A DNA stretch of 64,000 nt. Source: Pseudomonadota bacterium. GTDB taxonomy: Bacteria > Pseudomonadota > Gammaproteobacteria > Pseudomonadales > Pseudomonadaceae. The notes under the pieces were generated by a model that was not told the origin of the DNA, did not search any database, and was given only the letters and a program-made list of their open reading frames with translations. The position numbers were made by a program, and so were the translations under genes. Every line of letters begins with the position of its first letter. Position 1 is the first letter of the stretch. The stretch is taken from positions 1 through 64,000 of the forward strand of contig JAEYXX010000143.1 in assembly GCA_023431055.1 (NCBI GenBank), written 5' to 3'. Of the stretch, positions 8,209-17,098 are shown in pieces.

Positions 8209-9567
8209 ATGGCCAAGGCAAAACGCATGTACGGCTGCACCGAGTGCGGCGCCACCTTTCCCAAATGGGCGGGGCAGTGTGGCGAGTGCGGCGCCTGGAA
8301 TACTCTTGTGGAGACCGTGGTCGAGGGCGCCACGCCCAGCGGGCGCACCGGTTGGGCCGGCGACAAGGCGAATATCAAGACCCTGGCCGAGGTCAGCGTC
8401 GAGGAGATTCCGCGTTTTTCCACCGCTTCCGGCGAGCTGGACCGCGTGCTCGGTGGCGGCCTGGTCGATGGCTCGGTGGTGCTGATCGGTGGCGATCCGG
8501 GCATCGGCAAGTCGACCATCCTGCTGCAAACCCTGTGCAATATCGCCCAGCGCTTCCCTGCCTTGTACGTCACCGGCGAGGAGTCGCAGCAGCAGGTGGC
8601 GATGCGCGCGCGACGCCTGGACTTGCCGCAGGACAAGCTCAAGGTGATGACCGAAACCTGCATCGAGTCGATCATCGCCACCGCACGCCAGGAAAAGCCC
8701 AAGGTCATGGTCATCGACTCGATCCAGACCATCTTCACCGAGCAGTTGCAGTCGGCGCCCGGGGGCGTGGCCCAGGTGCGCGAGAGCGCGGCGCTGCTGG
8801 TGCGCTTCGCCAAGCAGAGCGGCACGGCGATCTTCCTCGTCGGCCACGTTACCAAGGAAGGCGCGCTGGCCGGCCCGCGCGTGCTGGAACACATGGTCGA
8901 TACCGTGCTGTATTTCGAGGGCGAATCCGACGGTCGTCTGCGCCTCTTGCGCGCGGTGAAGAACCGTTTCGGCGCGGTCAATGAACTGGGTGTGTTCGGC
9001 ATGACCGACAAGGGCCTCAAGGAGGTTTCCAACCCGTCGGCGATCTTCCTCAATCGCGCCCAGGAAGCCGTGCCCGGCAGCGTGGTGATGGCCACTTGGG
9101 AAGGCTCGCGGCCGATGTTGGTGGAGGTACAGGCGCTGGTCGACACCAGCCACCTGGGCAACCCGCGGCGCGTCACCCTGGGGCTGGATCAGAACCGCCT
9201 GGCCATGCTGCTGGCCGTGCTGCACCGCCACGGCGGCATTCCCACCTACGATCAGGACGTGTTTCTCAACGTGGTCGGCGGGGTCAAGGTACTGGAAACC
9301 GCCTCCGACCTGGCGCTGATGGCGGCGGTGATCTCCAGCTTGCGCAATCGGCCGTTGCAACACGATTTGCTGGTGTTCGGCGAGATTGGCCTATCCGGCG
9401 AGATCCGTCCGGTGCCGAGCGGCCAGGAGCGCTTAAAAGAGGCGGCCAAGCACGGTTTCAAGCGTGCCATCGTGCCCAAGGGCAATGCGCCGAAGGAGGC
9501 GCCGGCAGGGCTTCAGGTCGTCCCTGTGACTCGCCTTGAGCAGGCGCTGGATGCGCTGTTCGAGTAA
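8209..9567 (+). CDS. radA: DNA repair protein RadA (Sms)
   Basis: A 452-residue RadA, a hexameric RecA-like helicase that promotes branch migration during recombinational repair. An N-terminal four-cysteine zinc finger (CTECGATFPKWAGQCGEC, about residues 7-24) is followed by Walker A GGDPGIGKST at about 96-105. The RadA-specific KNRFG motif is at about 251, and a Lon-like C-terminal domain carries GEIGLSGEIRPV. Length and motif order are fully typical. It is the first gene of the block shared with P. aeruginosa (radA, mapZ, DUF3015). A degraded palindrome lies just after the stop. Confidence 0.97.
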   Translation: MAKAKRMYGCTECGATFPKWAGQCGECGAWNTLVETVVEGATPSGRTGWAGDKANIKTLAEVSVEEIPRFSTASGELDRVLGGGLVDGSVVLIGGDPGIGKSTILLQTLCNIAQRFPALYVTGEESQQQVAMRARRLDLPQDKLKVMTETCIESIIATARQEKPKVMVIDSIQTIFTEQLQSAPGGVAQVRESAALLVRFAKQSGTAIFLVGHVTKEGALAGPRVLEHMVDTVLYFEGESDGRLRLLRAVKNRFGAVNELGVFGMTDKGLKEVSNPSAIFLNRAQEAVPGSVVMATWEGSRPMLVEVQALVDTSHLGNPRRVTLGLDQNRLAMLLAVLHRHGGIPTYDQDVFLNVVGGVKVLETASDLALMAAVISSLRNRPLQHDLLVFGEIGLSGEIRPVPSGQERLKEAAKHGFKRAIVPKGNAPKEAPAGLQVVPVTRLEQALDALFE

Positions 9568-9572
9568 CTAAA

Positions 9573-9640
9573 GTCGCGGTTAAAGCCCCTTCCGCAGGTG
9601 CCAGGAGTCCGCAGCTTTAGCCGCGATTCCGGACTGCGGC
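9573..9640. repeat. Degraded REP-like palindrome after radA
   Basis: TCGCGGTTAAAGC at 9574-9586 pairs with GCTTTAGCCGCGA at 9614-9626 with one mismatch, and CCGCAG/CTGCGG segments flank it. It resembles an eroded member of the REP family and could act as a terminator for radA, although there is no T-run. Confidence 0.55.
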
Positions 9641-9669
9641 GTTCTGTCGCCAACGGGGCCCGGCGAAAA

Positions 9670-9683
9670 TTGACGCAGATCAA
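9670..9683. promoter_or_regulatory. ANR/FNR-like box upstream of the 50-residue gene
   Basis: TTGAC-GCAG-ATCAA differs from TTGAT-N4-ATCAA at one base. It lies about 59 bases before the start codon at 9742, a distance compatible with class II activation, with a weak -10 near 9706. It resembles the boxes at 7177 and 25939. Confidence 0.45.
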
Positions 9684-9741
9684 TAGGTAGCTGGCTATCG
9701 GAGAGCAGCATGACGGCGTATCCATTGAAGGAGACACCATC

Positions 9742-9894
9742 ATGTTCCTGTTCTTCGATTACTTTTCCCGTGCCTTCAACTTCGATGCCAAGGCAACGCA
9801 GTCGCGCGAGGCGCATGGTGAGGTGCTGCGTATGCAGGCGCTTCGCCAACAACGCCAGCAGCGCGAGGAAGAGGCGGCGCGCAAGCGCCACTGA
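9742..9894 (+). CDS. Small conserved-looking protein of 50 residues
   Basis: The ATG at 9742 follows GAAGGAGACACC, a strong ribosome site, and opens a 50-residue frame ending at TGA 9892-9894. The protein begins MFLFFDYFSRAFNFDAKA. It then becomes a highly charged amphipathic helix rich in Arg, Gln and Glu (RQQRQQREEEAARKRH). The hydrophobic first part and basic helical tail could suit membrane attachment or nucleic-acid binding. I do not recognise a family. The ribosome site, the upstream ANR-like box and its position between radA and mapZ support it as a real gene. Confidence 0.6.
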   Translation: MFLFFDYFSRAFNFDAKATQSREAHGEVLRMQALRQQRQQREEEAARKRH

Positions 9895-9900
9895 CTCGCT

Positions 9901-10272
9901 TCAGTCGTCTTCGCCGAGCGCCGCCAGTTCGCGCTCCAGCAACTGCTCATCACCAAGATTGAGTTCGACCAGGCGGCGCAGATGGCTGATGGAGTCCAGG
10001 TCGATATGGCGGCAGACGAAGCCCAGAGACTTAGGTTGCGTGCGCGTCAGCACCACTTCCATCTTTACCTTCGCTTCGCCACCCAGCTCGATGACGGCCT
10101 CGAAGGGCTGGTCCGGGTCAGCGCTCCAGTCACGCGGCGTGGTGATCAGCAGGCCCTTGAGTGAAATATCGTGCAGAGTCGCCGACCATTGCCGCTCGCC
10201 CTGTCTGATCACGGTTGGGGCGTCAAAGGCGATGCGCTGGAAGCGCCGACGCTCGTTGGCTGATTCACTCAT
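9901..10272 (-). CDS. mapZ: PilZ-domain c-di-GMP receptor, MapZ type
   Basis: A 123-residue single-domain PilZ protein. It has the c-di-GMP-binding motifs RxxxR (R9-RFQ-R13) and DxSxxG (DISLKG, about residues 34-39). It ends in a helix containing [22 protein letters not shown] that is strongly like PA4608/MapZ of P. aeruginosa. MapZ binds the chemotaxis methyltransferase CheR1 when loaded with c-di-GMP, which damps adaptation and flagellar switching. The position next to radA is the same as in PAO1. It faces away from the DUF3015 gene, with 165 bases between their starts. The family assignment is firm. The CheR partnership here is inferred from the homologue. Confidence 0.9.
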   Translation of the reverse strand: MSESANERRRFQRIAFDAPTVIRQGERQWSATLHDISLKGLLITTPRDWSADPDQPFEAVIELGGEAKVKMEVVLTRTQPKSLGFVCRHIDLDSISHLRRLVELNLGDEQLLERELAALGEDD

Positions 10273-10437
10273 GCCGATACTCCTGAAGGATTTACATCAC
10301 TATAGCCAAGGCTACTGGCCACGCACTCCAACCCTTGTGCCGTGGCGCACAACCGATGCCCATCAGTTTGACAGGTCGCCAAGTCTCGCCAAAGCTCCTT
10401 AAGCGGTTTCATTACTCGATATAGCGGAGCGATAGAC

Positions 10438-10944
10438 ATGAGCAAGCGACTGCTGGGCAAGGGTTTGGTCTTCGGACTTCTGAGCATGGCCAGTGTTGGC
10501 GCGTTCGCCGATGCTGCGGGCGGCAATGGCTGCGGCTGGGGCAACATGCTGTTCGAAGGGCAGCGTGGCATGGCACCGCACTTCCTGGCCACCACCACTA
10601 ACGGTACATTCGGCAACGCCACCTTCGGCATGACCTCCGGTACCAACGGCTGCGATACCAGCGGCGCGCTCGGTTACAACGGTCGCTCCATGCTGGCGAT
10701 GAACGGCATGCTCGACTCCATCGCCGAAGACATGGCCATGGGCCAGGGCGAAGCACTGGACGCCTACGCCACCTTGTTGGGTGTCGAGGCCCAGGACCGC
10801 GCGCACTTCGCCAAGGTCACTCACGACAATTTCGGCAGCATCTTCAGCCAGGCCGACGCCACCAGCGAGCAGGTGCTGGCAGCCACCCTAGAGGTGATGA
10901 GCCGTGACGCGCAGCTGGCGCGCTACGTTAAACAGCCGGCCTGA
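10438..10944 (+). CDS. DUF3015 exported protein
   Basis: A 168-residue protein with a clear signal peptide (about residues 1-24, cleavage after GAFA-DA). The mature part is small and Gly/Asn-rich at first (GGNGCGWGNMLFEGQRG, about 28-44). It has two Cys residues, in GCGWGN and GCDTSG, that could form a disulfide. A helical C-terminal half follows. It matches the DUF3015 type, whose function is unknown. The product should be periplasmic. It corresponds by position to the PAO1 gene beside mapZ. The terminator at 10964-10988 ends this gene and the converging glyA. Confidence 0.8.
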   Translation: MSKRLLGKGLVFGLLSMASVGAFADAAGGNGCGWGNMLFEGQRGMAPHFLATTTNGTFGNATFGMTSGTNGCDTSGALGYNGRSMLAMNGMLDSIAEDMAMGQGEALDAYATLLGVEAQDRAHFAKVTHDNFGSIFSQADATSEQVLAATLEVMSRDAQLARYVKQPA

Positions 10945-10963
10945 GGTAAATTCCAGGCAAAAA

Positions 10964-10988
10964 GAAGCCCGCCGATCTGGCGGGCTTC
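10964..10988. terminator. Bidirectional rho-independent terminator
   Basis: A perfect ten-base stem, GAAGCCCGCC / GGCGGGCTTC, with loop GATCT. An A-run precedes it, and this run reads as U's on the glyA side. It serves both the DUF3015 gene and the converging glyA. Confidence 0.88.
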
Positions 10989-11007
10989 TTCATTTCAGGT
11001 GCGGCCC

Positions 11008-12261
11008 TTAGTTGGCGTATACCGGGAACTTGGCGCACAGCGCCTTGACCTGCTCGCGCACGCGGCCTTCGACTTCATCGTTGCCGATGTTGGCCAGTAC
11101 GTCGCAGATCCAGCCTGCCAGTTGACGGCACTCGTCTTCCTTGAAGCCGCGAGTGGTGACTGCAGGGGTACCGATACGCAGGCCGGAGGTGACGAACGGC
11201 GAACGCGGATCGTTCGGCACGCTGTTCTTGTTGACGGTGATGAAGGCGCGACCCAGGGCGGCGTCGGCATCTTTACCGGTGATGTCCTGCTTGATCAACG
11301 AGAGCAGGAACAGGTGGTTCTCGGTGCCACCGGAAACCACGTCGTAGCCATTGTCGATGAACACCTGGGCCATGGTCTGGGCGTTCTTGATCACCTGAGC
11401 CTGGTAAGCCTTGAACTCAGGCTGCAGGGCTTCCTTGAAGCACACGGCCTTGGCGGCGATAACGTGCTCCAGCGGGCCGCCTTGACCACCCGGGAAGACC
11501 GCGGAGTTGAATTTCTTCTCCAGCTCTTCGTTCTTGCGCGCCAGAATCAGGCCGCCGCGCGGGCCGCGCAGGGTCTTGTGGGTGGTGGTGGTGACCACAT
11601 CGGCGAAGGGGACCGGGTTCGGGTACAGGCCAGCGGCGACCAGGCCTGCCACGTGCGCCATGTCGACGAACAGGTAGGCACCGACCTTGTCGGCGATGGC
11701 GCGGAAGCGCGGGAAATCCAGCACCTGCGAATAGGCGCTGAAGCCGGCGATGATCATCTTCGGCTTGTGCTCCACGGCCAGGCGCTCGACTTCGTCATAG
11801 TCGATCAGACCGGCGTCGGTGATGCCGTACTGCACGGCGTTGTAGATCTTGCCGGAGAAGCTGACGCTGGCGCCGTGGGTCAGGTGACCGCCGTGGGCCA
11901 GGCTCATGCCCAGCACAGTGTCGCCAGCATTGAGCAGGGCCATGTACACGGCGCTGTTGGCCTGGCTGCCAGAGTGCGGCTGGACGTTGGCGTAGTCGGC
12001 GCCGAACAGCTCCTTGGCGCGGTCGATGGCGAGCTGCTCGACCACGTCGACATACTCGCAGCCACCGTAGTAACGCTTGCCCGGATAGCCTTCGGCGTAC
12101 TTGTTGGTGAGCACGCTGCCTTGGGCTTCCATCACCGCCGGGCTGGTGTAGTTTTCCGAGGCGATCAGCTCGATGTGCTCTTCCTGGCGCTGGGCTTCCT
12201 GCTCCATCGCGGCAAAGAGTTCGGCGTCAAAACGAGCGAGGGTCAAATCACGGCTGAACAT
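11008..12261 (-). CDS. glyA: Serine hydroxymethyltransferase
   Basis: A full-length 417-residue PLP enzyme. It interconverts serine and glycine with tetrahydrofolate and so feeds one-carbon units into purine, thymidylate and methionine synthesis. The PLP-lysine motif [13 protein letters not shown] is at about residues 225-237. The N-terminal [16 protein letters not shown] stretch and the [13 protein letters not shown] substrate region are intact. Pseudomonas has more than one glyA. This copy sits between the mapZ region and morA, as in PAO1. It ends at a shared bidirectional terminator. The sequence immediately upstream is short and unremarkable apart from a 7-bp tandem repeat further upstream. 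Confidence 0.97.
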   Translation of the reverse strand: MFSRDLTLARFDAELFAAMEQEAQRQEEHIELIASENYTSPAVMEAQGSVLTNKYAEGYPGKRYYGGCEYVDVVEQLAIDRAKELFGADYANVQPHSGSQANSAVYMALLNAGDTVLGMSLAHGGHLTHGASVSFSGKIYNAVQYGITDAGLIDYDEVERLAVEHKPKMIIAGFSAYSQVLDFPRFRAIADKVGAYLFVDMAHVAGLVAAGLYPNPVPFADVVTTTTHKTLRGPRGGLILARKNEELEKKFNSAVFPGGQGGPLEHVIAAKAVCFKEALQPEFKAYQAQVIKNAQTMAQVFIDNGYDVVSGGTENHLFLLSLIKQDITGKDADAALGRAFITVNKNSVPNDPRSPFVTSGLRIGTPAVTTRGFKEDECRQLAGWICDVLANIGNDEVEGRVREQVKALCAKFPVYAN

Positions 12262-12385
12262 GGCGGTCCCCTGAAATCAGCTGGGCGGTAGTAAGAGGGG
12301 GCGGATTCTACCGCAAAGGTCGCATTCAGGCATATGAAGGTCGGTCATGAGCCTGACAAAAGGCCTTCAAGAGCAGCCACCCTGA

Positions 12386-12427
12386 GTAGCCTGTAGCCTG
12401 TAGCCTGTAGCCTGTAGCCTGTAGCCT
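12386..12427. repeat. Six perfect copies of a 7-bp tandem repeat (GTAGCCT)
   Basis: GTAGCCT is repeated six times without a mismatch, and the last base overlaps the stop codon of the MorA-type gene. It lies between the upstream side of glyA and the end of morA. The unit is not a multiple of three and is not translated. Such a tract is prone to slippage and may vary between strains. Confidence 0.9.
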
Positions 12428-15400
12428 CAGCTAAGCATGAACAGCGCGGCACCGCCGAACTGGGCGCTGAACTGGCGCGCCTTCATCGGTCTGCCGAGCA
12501 GGTAACCCTGGACTTCGTCGCAACCATGCTCGCGCAGGAACTCCAGTTGTGCCTGACTCTCCACGCCTTCGGCGATCACCATCATGTTCAGGCTGTGCGC
12601 CATGGCGATGATGGCGCGGGCGATCTGCGCATCCTGCTCGCCATCGGGCAGGCCATCGACGAAGCTGCGGTCGATCTTCAACACGTCGATGGGGAACTGC
12701 TTGAGGTAGTTCAGCGACGAATAACCGGTGCCGAAGTCGTCTACCGCGATGCACAGGCCGAGGTGCTTGAGCTCGTTGAGGGTCTGCATCGCGCTGGATA
12801 CGTCGCGCATCAGGATGCTTTCGGTCAGCTCCACTTCCAGGCATGTCGGGGCCACGCCGGTTCTTTCCAGGATGGTGGCGATACGTGCGGTCAGGTCGCC
12901 CTCGCCGAACTGGCGGGCCGACAGATTGACCGAGATCTTGGGGATGCAAATCCTTTCCTCGTGCCAGGCCTTGAGTTGCCGGCAGGCCTCCTCGAGTACC
13001 CACTCACCGACCTGCACCACCAGGCCTAACTCTTCCAGCACCGGGATGAACTCATCCGGCGGCATCAGGCCGCGGGTCGGGTGATTCCAGCGCAGCAGCG
13101 CCTCCACGCCGGTCAGGCGGCGACCGTCGCCGGAAAACTGCGGTTGATAATGCAGGACGAACTGACACTGTTCCTGGGCATGGCGCAGATCGCTCTCCAG
13201 CTCCAGGCGCTCCAGGGCGCTGGCATTCATGTCGGCCTGGTAGAACTGGAAGTTGTTCTTGCCGCGTTCCTTGGCGTGGTACATGGCGGTGTCGGCGTTC
13301 TTCATCAGTTGGCTCAGCTCGTCACCGTCCTGCGGGGCGAGGGCGATACCGATGCTGGCGGTGACGAAGAACTCGCGGCCTTCGAGGACGAAGGGGCGGG
13401 CCAGGCTGGAGAGAATCTGCTCGGCGACATGAATGGCGCGATTCAGCGCGCCCTCGCGAGTGGCGCGCGGCAGCAGCAGCAGGGTGAACTCGTCGCCGCC
13501 CATGCGCGCCACGGTGTCGTCGCCATCGACGCAGGCCGACAGGCGCACGGCCACGTCCTTGAGCATGCGATCGCCGGCGGCATGGCCGAGCGAATCGTTG
13601 ATCGGCTTGAAGCGGTCGAGGTCGAGGAACATCAACACCACCCATTCGTTATGCCGTTCGGCATGCTGCAGGGCGCTGTGCAGACGATCCTGGAACAGGG
13701 TGCGGTTGGGTAGATGGGTCAGGGCGTCGTAGTAGGCCAGGCGATGGATGCGCTGTTCGCTGGCCTTGCGCTCGCTGATGTCGCTGAAGAAACACACGTA
13801 GCTGACCAGGTCGCCTTCCTCGTCATGCACCGCGGTGATGCCGACCCAGGCCGGGAAATTTTCGCCGCCCTTGCGCTTGAGCCACACCTCGCCCTCCCAG
13901 CTGCCGCGCTGGTTGAGCTGGCCGAGGATGTACTGCATGTGGGTGGCCTGCTGACGGTCGGCGGTGAGCATGCCGGGCAACTGATCGAGGACCTGGCCGG
14001 CCGAATAGCCACTGACACGGCTGAAAGCCTTGTTGACCTGAACGATGTAGCCGGCCGGGTCGGTAACCAGAATCGCGGCAGTGGAGTGCTCGAATACCGT
14101 GGCTGCCATGCGCAGGTCTTTTTCCGCGCGGCGTTGCTGGCTGATATCGCGGCCAACAGCGAGGATGCCCTCGAAGCGACCGTTCTCATCCCACATCAGC
14201 ACCAGGCGCAGTTCCACCGGGATCTTGTGGCCATCGGCGCGCAGGCAGTCGAAGACGAACAGCTGATCCGGCAGTTCGTCGCGCAGGCGATTGAGGCGGT
14301 CGCGCTCGCCAAGGGCATCGCGGATGCGTTCGAGCAGCAGGTTGAGACCATCCAGTTGCTGCGGATTGGCCGCCATACTGTAGAAGCCGTTGGCCATCAC
14401 CCAGTTCACGGAGTAGCCCAGTGCCGGCTCGACCGAGGGGCTGACGTAATTGAGGTTCAGCTCGCTGTCGGTGGAAAAGATCACATCGCTGATGCTTTCG
14501 GCCAGCAGGCGATAGCGCTGCTCGCTGTCACGCAGCGACTGGTTGCGCTCGATCTGTTCGGTAATGTCCTTGGCCACGCCGATCAGGCGGCTGACCCGGC
14601 CGCGATCATCGCGTGCCAGGGCCTGTTCGCGGATGCTGAACCAGTGCCACTGGCCATTGCGGTGGCGCCAGCGCAGCACTGACTCGAGTAGCAGGCCGTC
14701 GCCGACCACCTTCTGCAGGTTGCGGATGCGCCAGTAGTACTCGGCATCGTCCGGGTGCAGCACCTGCACCCAGAAATCTTCGCGCATGGCGCGCAGCTCG
14801 GCCTTGCTGTAACCCAGCTGCAGCCCAAGGCTGTGGTTGCTGAACAGCACCTGGCGGTTCTGCATGTCATGCACATAAAGCAGATCGGGTACCGAGCGTA
14901 CCACCTCCGACCAGAAGCGCTCGCGCTCGATCAGCGACAGCTCGATGCGCTTGCGGCTGGTGATGTCGCTGATGCTCAGGGTGACGGCCTGATAGTCCTG
15001 AATCGTCTCCGGCAGGCGCAGTACCAGCCAGACATGGCGCTGCAAGCCCTGCGCGGTCACCAACTGGGTCTCCAGCTCCACCAGGTTGGGGCCTTCGAGC
15101 ACGGCTACGGCCAGGCGGTAGCGCAGATCGTCCGGTTGCACCGGGCCGTTGTCGATCAACTGCTGCCAGGCCTGGTCGGTGCTCTTCACCCCGAGCAGGT
15201 TGAGCGCCACCTGATTGGCCTCGGTGATGCGCAACTGTTCGACCAGCAACTCATGGTGTTCGGCATCGGCCTGCAGCCAGCGCTGCAGGCCTGCCGCGTC
15301 GCGCAGCTTGTGCTGCAGCAGCAGGCTGCGCACGCCGGACAGATCGAGCACGCACAGCGCCACGCCGGTGCCTTCGAAGATGTCCTGATAGCGCCGGCGG

Positions 15401-16647
15401 GTTTCCTGCAATACGCGCATGGCCTGCTGCTCATCGGTCACGTCACGCAGTACCCAGACGTAACCGGCCTGGCGGCCGATGTGGCTGATATCGCTGCGGG
15501 TCACGGCGAACAGGCGCGCGCGGCCATCGCGCTCTACCCTGACCAACTCCGGCCCCAGATCACTGGCCAATTGCGGGCTGTTGAGCAGCAGTGGGTCGAG
15601 GTCGGGCAGCAGATCCAGCAGATACCTGTCCCAGGCCGCTTCGCTGCTGAGGCCGAACAGGGCCTCGGCCTGCGGGTTGAGGTAGCGCAGCTTGCCGTCG
15701 GCCTGGGTCACCAGAATGCGCTCTTCGACGGCCGCCAGTGCGCTGGCAGCCTGGCGCAGCGAGCGGCGCGACTCGGTGTTCAGGCGTTGCAGACGGCGTT
15801 GCTCACGCTGCAGGCCGTACAGGGCCAGCAAGGTGAGCAGGCTGCACAGGGCAAACAGCAGGAATTTTCCGGCCAGGGTCGGCATCAGTTCGTTGCCGGC
15901 GCGATCGGCATCGAACAGGGCGCGCAATTGCCAGTCACTGCCGGGCAGAGGTATCAGCTCCAGGCTCTGGGCCTGCTCCGCTGCGGTAACCGGGGCGATG
16001 ATGCCTTCAGTCTGTTGCAGGTCATCGGCGCGGGCGATGACGCGCTTGCTCTGCTGATCCTCCAGCAGCCATCGATACTCGCTCTGATGCTGCTCGCGCA
16101 GCCAGCCACGCAAGGCGCTGGTGCGCATGCGTAACACGCGCTGGCTGTCGTCGGGCTGGCGTAGCAGCAAATAGAGCGCCCCGCCGTCCTGTGCGCTGAA
16201 GGCGAAGTGATAGGGCGCCGAGCCGCTGCGTTGTTGCAGGTTGCGAATGAAACTGAGGTCGCGTGATTCGCTGGCGCTGTCGGCCAGCAACTGGCCGTTG
16301 GCATCGAGCCAGGCGACGCTGCCCAGCGTCGGGAAAATACCGCGTAGCGTCACCACCAGGGCGCTGCCGTCGCCGTCGCGCGCCGGGCTGTTTTCCAACA
16401 TCGCCTGGCCGGCCTGTGCTTTCAGGCGCATGTTCAGGCTGACATGCTTGGCCAGCTGGCTGGCGTAACTCAGGCTCAGCTGCTTCTGACTAGCGAGCAA
16501 CTGGCGATATTCCTGCGTCAGTTGCCAGGCCAGCAATCCCAGGATCGCCAGCACCAGCACCACCAGTGCACGCCTCAGCGCCACACGGCGCTTCGGTGTT
16601 CGCGACTCGCCCGGGGACGATGAAGGCAGGGATGAGGGAGTCGACAC
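12427..16647 (-). CDS. morA: MorA-type membrane GGDEF/EAL protein with multiple PAS domains
   Basis: A very large c-di-GMP enzyme of about 1406 residues. There are two membrane helices, at about 24-43 and 256-278, around a periplasmic sensor region. A chain of PAS/PAC modules follows (about 300-940), then a GGDEF domain (RMGGDEF near 1050) and an EAL domain (EALLRW near 1180, with NLSARQF, ELTES and DDFGTGYSS). Both active-site sequences are intact, so synthesis and breakdown of c-di-GMP are both possible. The inhibitory RxxD I-site before GGDEF is absent, with DGDD in its place. MorA controls flagellar timing and biofilm in Pseudomonas, and its neighbour glyA is conserved. I prefer the GTG at 16647. 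A TTG at 16740 would add 31 unlikely residues. Confidence 0.88.
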   Translation of the reverse strand: MSTPSSLPSSSPGESRTPKRRVALRRALVVLVLAILGLLAWQLTQEYRQLLASQKQLSLSYASQLAKHVSLNMRLKAQAGQAMLENSPARDGDGSALVVTLRGIFPTLGSVAWLDANGQLLADSASESRDLSFIRNLQQRSGSAPYHFAFSAQDGGALYLLLRQPDDSQRVLRMRTSALRGWLREQHQSEYRWLLEDQQSKRVIARADDLQQTEGIIAPVTAAEQAQSLELIPLPGSDWQLRALFDADRAGNELMPTLAGKFLLFALCSLLTLLALYGLQREQRRLQRLNTESRRSLRQAASALAAVEERILVTQADGKLRYLNPQAEALFGLSSEAAWDRYLLDLLPDLDPLLLNSPQLASDLGPELVRVERDGRARLFAVTRSDISHIGRQAGYVWVLRDVTDEQQAMRVLQETRRRYQDIFEGTGVALCVLDLSGVRSLLLQHKLRDAAGLQRWLQADAEHHELLVEQLRITEANQVALNLLGVKSTDQAWQQLIDNGPVQPDDLRYRLAVAVLEGPNLVELETQLVTAQGLQRHVWLVLRLPETIQDYQAVTLSISDITSRKRIELSLIERERFWSEVVRSVPDLLYVHDMQNRQVLFSNHSLGLQLGYSKAELRAMREDFWVQVLHPDDAEYYWRIRNLQKVVGDGLLLESVLRWRHRNGQWHWFSIREQALARDDRGRVSRLIGVAKDITEQIERNQSLRDSEQRYRLLAESISDVIFSTDSELNLNYVSPSVEPALGYSVNWVMANGFYSMAANPQQLDGLNLLLERIRDALGERDRLNRLRDELPDQLFVFDCLRADGHKIPVELRLVLMWDENGRFEGILAVGRDISQQRRAEKDLRMAATVFEHSTAAILVTDPAGYIVQVNKAFSRVSGYSAGQVLDQLPGMLTADRQQATHMQYILGQLNQRGSWEGEVWLKRKGGENFPAWVGITAVHDEEGDLVSYVCFFSDISERKASEQRIHRLAYYDALTHLPNRTLFQDRLHSALQHAERHNEWVVLMFLDLDRFKPINDSLGHAAGDRMLKDVAVRLSACVDGDDTVARMGGDEFTLLLLPRATREGALNRAIHVAEQILSSLARPFVLEGREFFVTASIGIALAPQDGDELSQLMKNADTAMYHAKERGKNNFQFYQADMNASALERLELESDLRHAQEQCQFVLHYQPQFSGDGRRLTGVEALLRWNHPTRGLMPPDEFIPVLEELGLVVQVGEWVLEEACRQLKAWHEERICIPKISVNLSARQFGEGDLTARIATILERTGVAPTCLEVELTESILMRDVSSAMQTLNELKHLGLCIAVDDFGTGYSSLNYLKQFPIDVLKIDRSFVDGLPDGEQDAQIARAIIAMAHSLNMMVIAEGVESQAQLEFLREHGCDEVQGYLLGRPMKARQFSAQFGGAALFMLS

Positions 16648-17098
16648 GTTCTGTGAACCTGCAGCTGGTGCTGGGCTATCTTGAGCTGTGAAACGTGCGA
16701 GCCCGCGTGTGCTCGCGCAAGCCGCGTAGAATGCCTGCAAACGTGGCCAAGTGCCAGCCGCGCCGACGAGCGTAGGTTTGCCCTGCCTCGTACATTGCGG
16801 TAGCTTTGCGCCGCGCGCGTGAGCTGTCCGCGCGGTACTTGGCGTTCGCTCCGGCAGGGGCTAAGGTCTCTGCACATTGCGTACACGTAGGTGGTGTGAA
16901 AACTGATGGCTAGCGCACGTTAACGACCCTGGCTTTTCGGTAGGAGCGGCTTCAGCCGCGAATTTCGCGGATAAATCCGCTCCTACAGGGTGTACAACAG
17001 CTAACGCGAACATAGCCCCTCAACGCATTCATCATGTTTTCACGCGACCTGCATGGCGCGCCGTTTCCAGCTCCCAATTCTCACCAGTCAGGTTCTCC
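16648..17098. other. Intergenic region between morA and ettA
   Basis: About 450 bases between the divergent morA and ettA starts. The only structured element seen is the REP-like repeat at 16940-16986. Short open frames here are low-quality and look like chance. Both promoters must lie here, but no convincing -35/-10 pair stands out. Confidence 0.6.
16940..16986. repeat. REP-like inverted repeat
   Basis: GTAGGAGCGGCTTCAGCC is followed by GCGAATTTCGC and by GGATAAATCCGCTCCTAC, giving nested stems. It is the same family as the element at 7540. Confidence 0.85.

Noticed and set aside
8188..9363. 391-residue open frame on the minus strand across radA
   Set aside because: It lies antisense within the conserved radA frame, has no recognisable domain and shows the His/Gln-rich composition of a high-G+C shadow frame.
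10999..12291. 430-residue plus-strand frame opposite glyA
   Set aside because: glyA is unambiguous on the other strand, and the frame has no independent support.
12386..12427. Possible CRISPR-like array
   Set aside because: The units are 7 bp and contiguous, with no spacers, so it is a simple tandem repeat.
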